Assembly: GCA_001593925.1 (NCBI GenBank)
Contig: LUCD01000107.1
Location: 1 to 9,065 of the forward strand
From: Candidatus Bathyarchaeota archaeon B26-1
GTDB lineage: Archaea > Thermoproteota > Bathyarchaeia > Bathyarchaeales > B26-1
Direction: 5' to 3'
DNA length: 9,065 bases
In this document: positions 1-6,404 of the stretch, piece by piece
Numbering within the stretch: the first letter of the stretch is position 1
How the letters are laid out: each line of letters begins with the position of its first letter
Position numbers and translations under genes: made by a program
The notes under the pieces: model-generated
Told to the model about the DNA's origin: nothing
Database searches by the model: none
The model's input: the letters and a program-made list of their open reading frames with translations, nothing else

Positions 1-2
1 CG

Positions 3-566
3 GAGTCGTATGACGGGGTGATAAGTGTCAACGGCCAGAGCTACGCTGAGAGGAGAACCGAGAACACGAACTTCGCCGTGCTCGTGAGCACGTCTTTCAC
101 CGAACCTTTCAAGGAGCCGATAGCCTATGGAGAGTACTTAGCGAGGCTCACAAACCTGCTCAGCGGGGGGGTGATCGTGCAGAGGCTCGGCGACTTCCTC
201 TCTGGGAGGAGATCGACGGAGGAGAGGATCAAGAGGAGCGTCGTGAAGCCGACGTTGAAGGCCGCCACCCCTGGAGACCTAAGTTTCGTTCTGCCTTACC
301 GCTACTTGACGGATATACGGGAGATGCTTGAGGCCTTGGATAAGGTGGCGCCGGGAATCTACTCGAGGCATACGCTCCTTTACGGAACCGAGGTCAAATT
401 CTACTCTTCAAGACTCGAACTCAATAAGAACCTCGAGACGAAGGTGAAGAACCTCTTCACGATAGGCGACGGGGCAGGCGTTACGAGGGGGCTCATCCAA
501 GCCAGCGCAAGCGGGGTCATAGTTGCTAGGGAGATAATGAGGCGGGAAGGCGTCAAGGCTAGGTGA
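3..566 (+). CDS. FAD-dependent dehydrogenase (COG2509-like), C-terminal part, 5' truncated by window edge
   Basis: This is the C-terminal part of a flavoprotein oxidoreductase. The frame is open to the left edge: in-frame codons for E-S-Y-D-G precede the GTG at 18, so that GTG is probably internal and the true start lies outside the window. The diagnostic stretch is near the C-terminus. The segment TEVKFYSSR is followed by a NLETKVKNLFTIGDGAG motif, which contacts FAD, and then TRGLIQASASGVIVAREI, the closing helix. This ending is typical of the COG2509 family of uncharacterised FAD-dependent dehydrogenases. The family usually has an N-terminal Rossmann FAD-binding motif, which would lie upstream. 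The substrate is unknown and the location is presumably cytoplasmic. The gene runs toward the M20 peptidase and ends 74 nt before that gene's stop codon. Family-level assignment is fairly secure; physiological role is not. Confidence 0.8.
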   Translation, partial: ESYDGVISVNGQSYAERRTENTNFAVLVSTSFTEPFKEPIAYGEYLARLTNLLSGGVIVQRLGDFLSGRRSTEERIKRSVVKPTLKAATPGDLSFVLPYRYLTDIREMLEALDKVAPGIYSRHTLLYGTEVKFYSSRLELNKNLETKVKNLFTIGDGAGVTRGLIQASASGVIVAREIMRREGVKAR

Positions 567-593
567 TGCGCCCGGTCCTGTCGAGGGTTACGT

Positions 594-620
594 TCTCTAA
601 GCCTCTCAGCCTCTTAGAGA
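594..620. terminator. Inverted repeat between convergent genes, possible terminator hairpin
   Basis: TCTCTAAG (594-601) and CTTAGAGA (613-620) form a perfect 8-bp stem with an 11-nt loop. It lies 27 nt after the stop codon of the FAD-dehydrogenase gene and 20 nt beyond the stop of the convergent M20 gene. The position suits a bidirectional transcript end. There is no T-run next to it on either strand, and archaeal terminators are usually T-rich, so termination is only inferred. Confidence 0.35.
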
Positions 621-640
621 CTGCCGTACAGTTCGGTTGG

Positions 641-1936
641 TCAAGTGTTCCTAGCCCAGATGAAGGGGAAGACCGCGTAGACCTTAGCGGCCATAACCAG
701 GTTCTCCACGGTTACGTACTCGTCTGGAGCGTGGGCTACCCCTCTAACCCCAGCTCCGAAGCCCACACACGGTATCTTCGAGATGCGTTCTACGTGGACT
801 CCGTCGGTCGTTCCAGTAAGTATCTTCGGATGAGGCTTGGCTCCTAAAGCTGCCTCTACGGCGTCCATCATGCTCCTGACGGCGCGGGAGTCTAGACGCT
901 CATAGAACCCCTCTCTGGTTCCGGCGACCTCCACCTCAACCCCGGAACCCTCCACGAGGCCGCGTATGACCTGCTCAACCTTCCATACGGGGTGCCCGGG
1001 GGTGATCCTAATATCGAAGACGGCTTCGGCTTCGTCTGGAACCACGTTCACCTTGACCCCTCCACGTATTATGTTTAGGCTCACAGTGGGGTACCAGAAG
1101 ACCTTCTTTGCGGCCTCCCTCTGAGCCTCTGTCAGCCCCGGAAATCTCAACAAGAATTCTGTGCTTGACTCCGCTATGGGCTCCACATCCTCTGGGAGGT
1201 CTAAGGGGTAATTCCCAACTTCCTTCACGTGCTTCACGGCTTCTGAAAGCCTCTCTATGGCGTTCTCCCCTAGGAAGGGTACGCCTCCGTGAGCGGTCTT
1301 TCCCCGAGCCCTTAACAGAACGCGGATGTACCCCTTACAACCCACGTCCACCCAAGGGTCTGTTGGGAGGCTCCCGAAGGAGTCGCCTATCACGCAGACT
1401 TCGCCCTTGAAGAGGCCTTCACTCGCCAGCCAACGGGTCCCGTCTACGGCGCCTATCTCTTCGTCGCATGTGAACCAGAACTCGACCGTTGGGAGGCTCT
1501 CCTTCACTTCGGTTCTCTCCATAATCGATGCTAGAACCTTGGCGGCTACCATGGCGGATGCGCAGGACCCCTTCATGTCTGTTGTACCCCTCCCGTAGAC
1601 GCGTCCACCCACAACCTCCCCCTTGAAGGGGTCGTGGGACCAGTTCTCTAAGGAGCCGGCTGGGACGACGTCTAAGTGTCCGAGCCAGATGATGGTCTCT
1701 CCGGCTCCCCCCTCGATCTTGGCGCGGAGATTAGCCTTTTTAGGCTTCCTCTCGTAGATGGCTGTCTCAACCCCGAGGTCGTCGAAGTACGACTTAACGA
1801 ACTGGACGCACTCCCCGGTCTCTCCCGGAGGCACAACAGTCTCGAATCTTACGAGCTTGGAGGTCAACTCGACGACCTCCGACCGTTCATCTTCAACCAT
1901 GCTCTTGACCTCATCGATCTCTTCTCGACCGAACAA
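641..1936 (-). CDS. M20 family zinc metallopeptidase/deacylase (ArgE/DapE/ACY1-like)
   Basis: A complete 431-aa member of the M20 family of two-zinc hydrolases, which includes DapE, ArgE, the LysK type and carboxypeptidase G2. They cleave amide bonds of N-acyl amino acids or small peptides in the cytoplasm. The catalytic set is intact: GHLD with His87 and Asp89, bridging Asp120 in GRGTTDMKG, the Glu159/Glu160 pair in CDEE, Asp185 in IGDSFG, and His402 in the C-terminal AHAPDE motif. The dimerisation insert follows near residues 200-310, including AHGGVP. The start is TTG with GGAGG seven nt upstream, in a transcript led by its own TATA box at 1988-1996. An ATG at residue 13 is an alternative start. 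The family is certain, but substrate cannot be read from sequence: succinyl-diaminopimelate, acetyl-ornithine/lysine or a peptide are all possible, and no biosynthesis genes adjoin it. It lies downstream of the DHH gene on the same strand. Confidence 0.88.
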   Translation of the reverse strand: MFGREEIDEVKSMVEDERSEVVELTSKLVRFETVVPPGETGECVQFVKSYFDDLGVETAIYERKPKKANLRAKIEGGAGETIIWLGHLDVVPAGSLENWSHDPFKGEVVGGRVYGRGTTDMKGSCASAMVAAKVLASIMERTEVKESLPTVEFWFTCDEEIGAVDGTRWLASEGLFKGEVCVIGDSFGSLPTDPWVDVGCKGYIRVLLRARGKTAHGGVPFLGENAIERLSEAVKHVKEVGNYPLDLPEDVEPIAESSTEFLLRFPGLTEAQREAAKKVFWYPTVSLNIIRGGVKVNVVPDEAEAVFDIRITPGHPVWKVEQVIRGLVEGSGVEVEVAGTREGFYERLDSRAVRSMMDAVEAALGAKPHPKILTGTTDGVHVERISKIPCVGFGAGVRGVAHAPDEYVTVENLVMAAKVYAVFPFIWARNT

Positions 1937-1987
1937 CCAAATCCCTCCACAACCGAAGAAGTAACAACTAACCTTTGAGGAGAAACC

Positions 1988-1996
1988 CTTTTATAG
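1988..1996 (-). promoter_or_regulatory. TATA box for the M20 peptidase gene
   Basis: On the minus strand the gap between the DHH stop (2000) and the M20 start (1936) reads CCTATAAAAGG, a near-ideal archaeal TATA element. A start site about 25 nt further would fall near 1965, leaving a leader of about 30 nt that contains the GGAGG ribosome-binding site. The M20 gene is therefore probably transcribed independently of the prefoldin operon, although read-through is possible. Confidence 0.55.
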
Positions 1997-1999
1997 GAT

Positions 2000-2998
2000 T
2001 TATTGTTCGGAGGTTGGGAGGTTCTCCTTCAGAATCCTCTCGGCCTCTTCTAGGGCTTCCTCGACCCTTCCGAAGCCGTTTACTCCAGCCGAGGTTGAGT
2101 GTCCGCCCCCCATACCACGCAGTCGCTCACCCAAGGGTTTGGCTAAGTCCCTCCCCAAGTGTATCCCCGTCTTCTCATAGAACTCCCGGCTTGACCTAAG
2201 GCTTACCTGCACCTCGCCGTCCTTCTCCCCGGCGACAACCGTCAAGTGGGCTCCCATGTCGATCAGGGCTCTTGCGGCCGAGGCTTGGTAGGCCCCGATG
2301 TGGGTTAGGGCTATTATCCACTCGCCTAACCTCAGAATCTTCAGGCGTTGGCAAGCCTTCAAGCGTGCTATACGCTCTGAGGCGTCCATGGGGAGGGCTA
2401 AAAGCGATAAGGCCTCCTGCGCGTCGACACCCTCCTCGATCAGGTCAGCCGCTATCCTGAAGGTCTTGGACGTGGCGAGTATGAAGTGTTTAGTGTCAAA
2501 GGAGATTCCCAAGAATAGGGCTTTGGCCTCTTCGGCTGTCGGCTTCAAACCGAGCTCCTTGTAGAAGCCGTAGACGATCTCGCACGTTGAGGAGGCCTCC
2601 TCGTCGGAGATGTAAAGCTCCGCGATCTTCACGGTCTCCGGGTGGCTTGCATGGTGGTCTATGAAGATTAGGGGTACGCTTAAACCTGTAATCAGGCTTC
2701 CCCAAGGCTCCAGCTGCTGGACCGTATTCGTGTCCATCATCACTATGATGTCGGCCTTCTCGAACGGGGGTTGATCAACCGAGATTTTTATTGGAAGGGA
2801 GTCTAGGAGGGCCTTCGACAACTTGCTGATGCTTGGCGCCCTAACATCCGTCCGAATCCTAGGTCTTAAACGTTTAAGTAGTCTCTCGAACGCGTATGCT
2901 GAGCATACGGCGTCGGGGTCCGCGTTGTGGTGGCAGAGGATTAGAACGCGCTTGGCTCCAACCTTATCCGTTAGGGCGAGTATCTCTCGTATGGCCAC
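2000..2998 (-). CDS. DHH/DHHA1 family phosphoesterase (NrnA-like oligoribonuclease/pAp phosphatase type)
   Basis: A complete 332-aa DHH-superfamily protein. Relatives hydrolyse short oligonucleotides (nanoRNA), 3'-phosphoadenosine 5'-phosphate or cyclic dinucleotides using Mn2+. All four metal-binding motifs are visible: motif I HHNADPD (residues 23-29), motif II MMDTN with Asp89, motif III DHH at 114-116, and motif IV GISFDT with Asp168. The C-terminal DHHA1 substrate-binding domain ends in the GGGH motif (297-300) followed by STSAGV. No transmembrane, CBS or RecJ-specific extensions are seen, so it is a stand-alone cytoplasmic enzyme. The start is GTG preceded by GAGGAG. Its start lies 12 nt after the DUF3194 stop, so it is the last gene of the prefoldin-DUF3194-DHH operon, an arrangement known in other archaea. 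The catalytic class is firm; the physiological substrate is inferred. Confidence 0.88.
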   Translation of the reverse strand: MAIREILALTDKVGAKRVLILCHHNADPDAVCSAYAFERLLKRLRPRIRTDVRAPSISKLSKALLDSLPIKISVDQPPFEKADIIVMMDTNTVQQLEPWGSLITGLSVPLIFIDHHASHPETVKIAELYISDEEASSTCEIVYGFYKELGLKPTAEEAKALFLGISFDTKHFILATSKTFRIAADLIEEGVDAQEALSLLALPMDASERIARLKACQRLKILRLGEWIIALTHIGAYQASAARALIDMGAHLTVVAGEKDGEVQVSLRSSREFYEKTGIHLGRDLAKPLGERLRGMGGGHSTSAGVNGFGRVEEALEEAERILKENLPTSEQ

Positions 2999-3010
2999 CT
3001 AAGCTCTCCT

Positions 3011-3304
3011 CTAATTCCCTAAATACTCCTCAACCGCCTTGAATGAGGCCTCAACAGCTCCGTTAACCAGCTCCTCAACGTCGAAGTTTCTCATAGTCGA
3101 TGAGAGCCTGACCTCCACGTCCACGTTGACGTTTAGCTCTCCTTCCTCAGTCTTCTCAGCGTCGACGGCTACTGTCAAGTCGGTTATCTTGCGGCGGGGA
3201 ACCCTCGACAAGATGTATGCTCTAGCCGCCTCTTCAGCCCTCTCACCGAGCTCCTCCATCTCCTCGTATGAAAGCGAGGAGACAGGACTCTTTGGCTTCC
3301 CCAA
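3011..3304 (-). CDS. DUF3194 family protein of unknown function
   Basis: A small acidic protein, 97 aa from the TTG start. It has an N-terminal helix rich in Glu/Ala (about residues 13-34), two long beta strands (TDLTVAVDAE and LNVNVDVEVRLS, about 41-70) and a C-terminal helix (about 74-95), i.e. a helix-strand-strand-helix plan. This pattern and its position right after prefoldin beta match the archaeal DUF3194 family, whose function is unknown to me. The start is uncertain. The TTG at 3304 has only a loosely placed AAGGGG about nine nt upstream. An ATG at 3259 (residue 16) would still keep the whole domain. It is 15 nt downstream of prefoldin beta and 12 nt upstream of the DHH gene, so co-translation is likely. 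A KEOPS Pcc1 identity was considered because Pcc1 is similar in size and is found near prefoldin beta in some archaea, but the sequence does not look like Pcc1. Confidence 0.72.
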   Translation of the reverse strand: MGKPKSPVSSLSYEEMEELGERAEEAARAYILSRVPRRKITDLTVAVDAEKTEEGELNVNVDVEVRLSSTMRNFDVEELVNGAVEASFKAVEEYLGN

Positions 3305-3319
3305 CCTTCCTAGCCCCTT

Positions 3320-3685
3320 CTATGTTGGAGGCGAAAACGGCTTCAGGTCTCTTTGGAGCTTACCCTGAAGCTCCTTTATCTGGCTCCTCAAACGTTCCTC
3401 CTGCTTGCCCAGAACCGAGACCCTCATGCTTGTGAGCTCCTTCCTCTCCTTCAAGTCGTTCGTAACCTTATCCTTCTCCGACCTAACCAAGAGCGAACCG
3501 ACCGACCTGTAGATGACCGCGTCATCCGGAGTCTTCTCGAGCTCGCTCAAAGCCCTGTCGATCTCTAGGAGTTCAAGTTCGAGCTGCTGTTTCTGGACCA
3601 AGATGGACTGCAGGGTCTGTTGGAGCTGCTGAAGCCTCAACAGCCTCTCCTGAACTGCCGGGGGAAGCCTAACCTCTCCACTCAT
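3320..3685 (-). CDS. pfdB: Prefoldin subunit beta
   Basis: A complete 121-aa prefoldin beta subunit. Archaeal prefoldin is a jellyfish-shaped heterohexamer of two alpha and four beta subunits that captures unfolded proteins at the tips of its coiled coils and passes them to the thermosome (group II chaperonin). The sequence shows an N-terminal Gln/Leu-rich coiled-coil helix (about residues 8-52, LQQLQQTLQ). A short beta-hairpin segment follows (about 54-70, DDAVIYRSVGSLLV), which builds the central barrel. Then comes a C-terminal coiled-coil helix rich in Lys/Glu/Arg (about 71-115). Length and order match the family. The start is ATG, preceded closely by GAGGGGG. It is the first gene of a leftward operon with DUF3194 and the DHH phosphoesterase. 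The promoter just upstream fits a leader of roughly 25 nt. The alpha subunit is not in this window. Confidence 0.93.
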   Translation of the reverse strand: MSGEVRLPPAVQERLLRLQQLQQTLQSILVQKQQLELELLEIDRALSELEKTPDDAVIYRSVGSLLVRSEKDKVTNDLKERKELTSMRVSVLGKQEERLRSQIKELQGKLQRDLKPFSPPT

Positions 3686-3732
3686 ACCCCCTCAACGCCC
3701 TTAACGATCTCAGCACTAATATGCAAGTCAGA

Positions 3733-3747
3733 GATTAAAGTGTTTTC
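3733..3747 (-). promoter_or_regulatory. Promoter (BRE/TATA) of the prefoldin beta operon
   Basis: Read on the minus strand, a purine-rich BRE-like GAAAACA (3747-3741) is followed immediately by CTTTAATC (3740-3733), an archaeal TATA-like box. The TATA centre is about 50 nt before the pfdB ATG. A start about 25-27 nt downstream gives an expected transcript start near 3710 and a short leader. Prediction by eye only. Confidence 0.45.
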
Positions 3748-3849
3748 ATACTTTAATGGGATACCAGACTCGACGAAGCCGACTTCACGAACAAAGAGAA
3801 AACTAACAAAACCCTTAACTGGAACCGCGCTCCAAAAAATTTAGAGAGG

Positions 3850-3928
<79 letters not shown>

Positions 3929-3940
3929 TTATAGTTTTGG

Positions 3941-3970
3941 TGTTTGAGGTTGTTGGAGGGTGTTTGAGCC
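3941..3970 (+). repeat. Three tandem imperfect 10-nt repeats beside the tRNA
   Basis: TGTTTGAGGT, TGTTGGAGGG and TGTTTGAGCC follow one another with no gap, starting 13 nt after the tRNA CCA. Units 1 and 3 share the first eight bases. Short repeats beside a tRNA attachment site can be recombinase arm sites, but this is inference, and a chance low-complexity tract is possible. Confidence 0.35.
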
Positions 3971-4008
3971 AACCCTAACTAGAAAGTGGAGAAAACCGTG
4001 TTACTTGA

Positions 4009-4022
4009 GGCTTTTTATTTTA
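4009..4022 (+). terminator. T-rich tract downstream of tRNA-Arg
   Basis: The plus strand carries a GGCTTTTTATTTTA tract about 80 nt beyond the tRNA 3' end. T-runs terminate archaeal transcription, so this is a possible end for a tRNA read-through transcript. No stem is evident before it. The surrounding DNA is AT-rich, which makes such runs common. Confidence 0.2.
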
Positions 4023-4149
4023 AGACGGATATCAAGGTCCCTTTATAATAGGATAAAGTGAAAGGGAAGGTAAAGAAATTGCTAGTCATGAGAGTTTATA
4101 TAATCATGGTAATTTTAAGTGTTGTAAATTGTTGTTGTATCTGTCAAGC

Positions 4150-5370
4150 TTATAAATTGTAGGTTGATTTATCCAGTATAGAGAGAAATGTTTCGATTGG
4201 GGCAATCAATGTGTTTTTCTTTAGCCCGAAGTCCTCTTTGCTAAGTATTATGTAATTTTTTACTTGGGGGATTCTGATAATGTCTTTGAAATTTACTTCG
4301 CCCCTATATTTTGTTTCTATGGCGATGAAGGTTGAGTTTATTTTCATTATGTTATCTAGTTCTCTACCTCGTGTATCATAGTAAAACCAGAGGAATGTAT
4401 CTTTTTCTTTCATGACGGGTTTTTCTTGGGTGGTTGCTAGATGGTTGCTGACTACTCCTTCGACTATCTTGCTCAAAGACTCCTCTTCTTCGAGTGTTTC
4501 AGCTATTACATCGTTCACGTCTCTTCCGGTGAGAGAGCTTTTTAACGCGTAAAAGATGAATGGATCTTGGAAATATACCTTCTTTGCTCCCTTAAACTTC
4601 ACGCCTTTCTTGTTGAAGTCGTAAGCGTGGAGAATCGTTAAAATGAAGGATTGCTCTAGCAACTCTAGATAATCAATGGCTGTCACGTGAGTTACCTCAA
4701 CGTCTCTTGCAAGCTTCGAGAAACTATATCTGGTTCCGTATTTATCTATGATCTCCTTTAACAACTGGCGGGCATAAGTTTCTTGTCTGCCTAGTTTAAC
4801 CACGTCTCCGAGAACGTTCCGAACGAAAGTTTCAGCTGAAGCAGAGCTGATGAACCCTTCCTCTTTAGCAAACCTTCCCCTCAAATGCTCGTTGATGACG
4901 CCTGGGAATCCTCCCGTAATTAGGTAAATTCTGAAGAAATATTCTAATTCTTTCTTGAAGGGAATTATCTTGCTTAATAGCTTATACATATCATTTATGT
5001 CTGGGTCTATATGTGTGCTAACCTTCTCTAGGGTTTTCTTCAATTTTCCCAATGCATCATAGAATTCTCGGGTCTCACTGTGTCCTCGTACATAATCTAT
5101 AGTTTGGAGAACAAAATCTCTAAAGCTCAGAGGTTTTAGGTAATACTCGTTGCCTTCCAATCCTCTACCTGGCAGGAGCTCTCCTCTCTTACGTAAAGCC
5201 GCTCCACTTGAACCCGTTGCAACGATTTTCGCCCTTTTCGTAATCCCCGAATCCCACAGATACTTAAGTTCAAGGTTCCACTCCTTTATAGTCGTTACCT
5301 CGTCCAAAAATATGAAGAGATCTTTAGCTTCCCTATTTACATCCAAGAAGAAATTTACAGCGTTCCTCAT
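4150..5370 (-). pseudogene. AAA/DUF4143-type ATPase, downstream fragment (Walker B, wHTH, nuclease-like C-terminus)
   Basis: The C-terminal three quarters (406 codons from the first ATG) of an archaeal ATP-binding protein of the AAA_14/DUF4143 type. In this fragment, LFIFLDE (residues 18-24) is the Walker B strand and ATGSSG (51-56) a sensor-1-like motif. A winged-helix-like stretch lies at about 211-244. The DUF4143-like segment follows, with LELLEQSF and KVYFQDP. The C-terminus has a PD-(D/E)XK-like signature, ELD (337-339) and IETK (351-354). The Walker A motif is missing here because it lies in the other frame upstream, so the fragment could not work alone. The ATG at 5370 sits directly behind AAGGAG with no spacer and is probably not a real start. 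Codons are AT-rich, unlike the neighbours. Such ATPases are frequent and variable in archaea with poorly known roles; some lie near mobile or toxin-like loci. Confidence 0.72.
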
Positions 5371-5701
5371 CTCCTTCCTTGAAGAAATCTAAAGAGAGGT
5401 AGAGGATATGTTTCGGATCGAAGCCTTCGCTTATTAATTTGTCTATCCACGCTTTCAAATATGTAGTCTTGCCGACTTGCCTACACCCTCTCACGATATA
5501 TATGTTCTCAACGCTTGTCTCGAATTTTTTCCTTTTAAAAAAGATGGGGTGTTGTTTGACAATGGACAGATGTCTGTCGTAAGACACAAAATTCTCACCG
5601 TGTTTCCACCAAGGGTTTTGGTTAACTATCTCACTAATTCTTACCATATCTGGATAATTCAATATCCAAACTTTTAAAATTTTCGATATCGCATTATCCA
5701 T
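5333..5701 (-). pseudogene. AAA/DUF4143-type ATPase, upstream fragment (Walker A)
   Basis: The N-terminal part of the same ATPase. It contains the P-loop RGCRQVGKTT (catalytic Lys78 from the ATG start), then a helix and the strand ILYLSLD, after which the frame should continue into the Walker B part. Instead it runs about ten codons and stops at TAG (5333). The downstream frame overlaps it from the in-frame TAG at 5391-5393 to 5333. Joining the two needs a +1 shift in this overlap, as if one base had been inserted or two lost. Removing a single base near 5366-5370 would restore a continuous protein of about 520 aa. I prefer the ATG at 5701, preceded by GGTG and a TATA box giving a leader of about 15 nt, over the TTG at 5716. 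A sequencing error or programmed frameshift cannot be excluded. Confidence 0.7.
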
Positions 5702-5740
5702 TTCTACACCCAACAACTTATACAGCGTTCTAATACAACT

Positions 5741-5748
5741 ATTATAGA
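5741..5748 (-). promoter_or_regulatory. TATA box of the ATPase gene
   Basis: On the minus strand TCTATAAT lies about 41 nt before the ATG at 5701, after a purine-rich GAGAGGAG stretch that may act as BRE. The expected transcript start is near 5715, which favours the ATG over the TTG at 5716. Prediction by eye. Confidence 0.4.
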
Positions 5749-5824
5749 ACTCCTCTCAAAACTCTCCAGTATGTAATGACGTATGCCAGTTTAATATGAC
5801 TCCTAAGGTTAACGTGAGCCTTTA

Positions 5825-6244
5825 TCATCTCGAGGTAAGCCTTCTAAATTCTTCCCTCAGCAACGCGAAGAGCCTCTCAACGCCGCTCCCTTACACGCAT
5901 AAGGACTCGAACCCATTTAGGTATGAATCCCAGCGGCCCCGCCACGAGACACCTACAGTTTCTCGTAATCTTCTCTTATTTCTTGAAAAGGAGCCTGTTT
6001 CAATGTTTTCTGTGAGGCCGTTTCTTGGAGGGTGATAGGCTTCATTGTAAAGTGTGGGGTGCACCCTGATCCATGTTTCGAGGAGCCCATCGATGCTCGG
6101 TACGCCAAACCTGAGTGTTCCTCGAGGTTCCAAAAATATAGAGGGGGTATCTCCGTTTGGTTGTTTTTCTATGCAATTTTTTCTGTGCGGATGGTTGTGT
6201 GGTCTCGCCCGCGCCGTACCGGAGACCCCGCGGTGAGGGTTCAC
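5825..6244 (-). pseudogene. Possible decayed reading frame with an in-frame TAA, no family recognised
   Basis: On the minus strand an open frame starts at 6244 (ATG) and runs 117 codons to a TAA at 5891-5893. In the same frame it then continues for 21 more codons, ending GVERLFALLREEFRRLTSR before a TGA at 5825-5827. That short tail looks protein-like (amphipathic, Leu/Arg/Glu-rich, AGG codons like the host genes). The 117-codon part is less convincing and resembles no family I know. The tRNA-like copy (5920-5944) lies inside it, so a gene broken by integration or a chance open frame are both possible. The true extent is uncertain. Confidence 0.2.
5920..5944 (+). repeat. Degenerate copy of the tRNA-Arg 3' end (attachment-site-like)
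   Basis: Aligned without gaps to tRNA-Arg positions 3904-3928, 21 of 25 bases match. The last 19 (AATCCCAGCGG, one G-to-C change, CCCGCCA) match at 18. Similarity fades upstream through the T loop and stops exactly at the CCA end. Orientation is the same as the tRNA. No complete cloverleaf precedes it, so it is not a functional tRNA. Exact ending at CCA is what a recombinase-generated tRNA duplication would leave. Confidence 0.65.
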
Positions 6245-6245
6245 C
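6201..6245 (+). other. Two adjacent hairpins of unknown role
   Basis: GGTCTC (6201-6206) pairs with GAGACC (6222-6227) across a GC-rich 15-nt loop. GGTGA (6232-6236) pairs with TCACC (6241-6245) across the tetraloop GGGT. Only four bases separate them. The segment is much more GC-rich than the sequence just before it (6160-6185). It could be part of a structured RNA or a terminator-like structure, and it lies before the copA promoter. No family is recognised. Confidence 0.25.
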
Positions 6246-6280
6246 TTCGACTTGCAGCCCCCTTTATTGTGCGGAGATCA

Positions 6281-6299
6281 AAAAGGAAACACTTATTTT
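6281..6299 (+). promoter_or_regulatory. Candidate promoter of copA
   Basis: AAAAGGAAAC (BRE-like, 6281-6290) is followed by ACTTATTTT (TATA-like, 6291-6299). The expected start is near 6320, giving a leader of about 90 nt before the ATG at 6410. An alternative CTTTATTG box lies at 6262-6269. Neither is a perfect TATA element. Confidence 0.35.
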
Positions 6300-6358
6300 T
6301 TGATTCACCCAGTTTCCCCTGGGAAAGGAAGGATTCTGTTACTCAAGGAGGGTAAATC

Positions 6359-6404
6359 GGCGTCTAGACACGGCTCATAGAGAGTAGGCGTCTTTTAGGC
6401 GATG
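6359..6404 (+). promoter_or_regulatory. Short direct repeats in the copA leader, possible operator
   Basis: GGCGTCT occurs at 6359-6365 and again at 6387-6393. TAGGCG occurs at 6385-6390 and 6396-6401, immediately before the start codon. The spacing (28 nt, then 11 nt) could reflect repeated half-sites for a metal-responsive regulator, but no regulator gene is visible here and no known copper operator is matched. Confidence 0.2.

Larger units (their letters stand above)
3929..5944 (+). mobile_element. Putative decayed integrative element at the tRNA-Arg 3' end
   Basis: This segment lies between the tRNA-Arg gene and a same-orientation copy of the tRNA's 3' end, the classic footprint of tyrosine-recombinase integration into a tRNA. 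The inside is visibly AT-rich: the 60-nt stretch from 4201 has 20 G+C, against 35 for the 60 nt from 7201 in copA. The only gene inside is an ATPase of a type common on archaeal mobile and accessory regions, and it is disrupted. I find no integrase, replication gene or second direct-repeat pair, so this would be a remnant or a passenger segment. A decayed tRNA duplication unrelated to an element is the main alternative. Confidence 0.5.

Noticed and set aside
563..847. Plus-strand open frame overlapping the start of the intergenic gap and the M20 gene
   Set aside because: It is antisense to the conserved C-terminal half of the M20 peptidase (including its His402 region) and has no recognisable domain.
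1108..1598. Overlapping plus-strand frames of 90-100 codons
   Set aside because: They lie opposite the catalytic core of the M20 gene and are low-complexity (Ser/Pro/Arg-rich), as expected of antisense shadows in GC-rich DNA.
3011..3304. KEOPS subunit Pcc1
   Set aside because: The size and neighbourhood would fit, but the helix-strand-strand-helix pattern and the sequence (AYILSRVPRRKI, NVNVDVEVRLS) fit DUF3194 better.
5899..5918. T-arm of a second tRNA on the minus strand (GGGTTCGAGTCC)
   Set aside because: The flanking stem bases do not pair beyond two or three positions, and no acceptor, anticodon arm or CCA is found at the right distances.
3929..5944. Integrase or transposase gene within the putative element
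   Set aside because: No frame shows the R...HxxR...Y residues of a tyrosine recombinase or a DDE/HUH motif, and no terminal inverted repeats are visible.
5796..6035. Plus-strand 79-codon frame and neighbouring 107-codon frame (6032-6355)
   Set aside because: Both have odd composition, no domain, no credible ribosome-binding site, and run through the tRNA-like copy or the hairpins.
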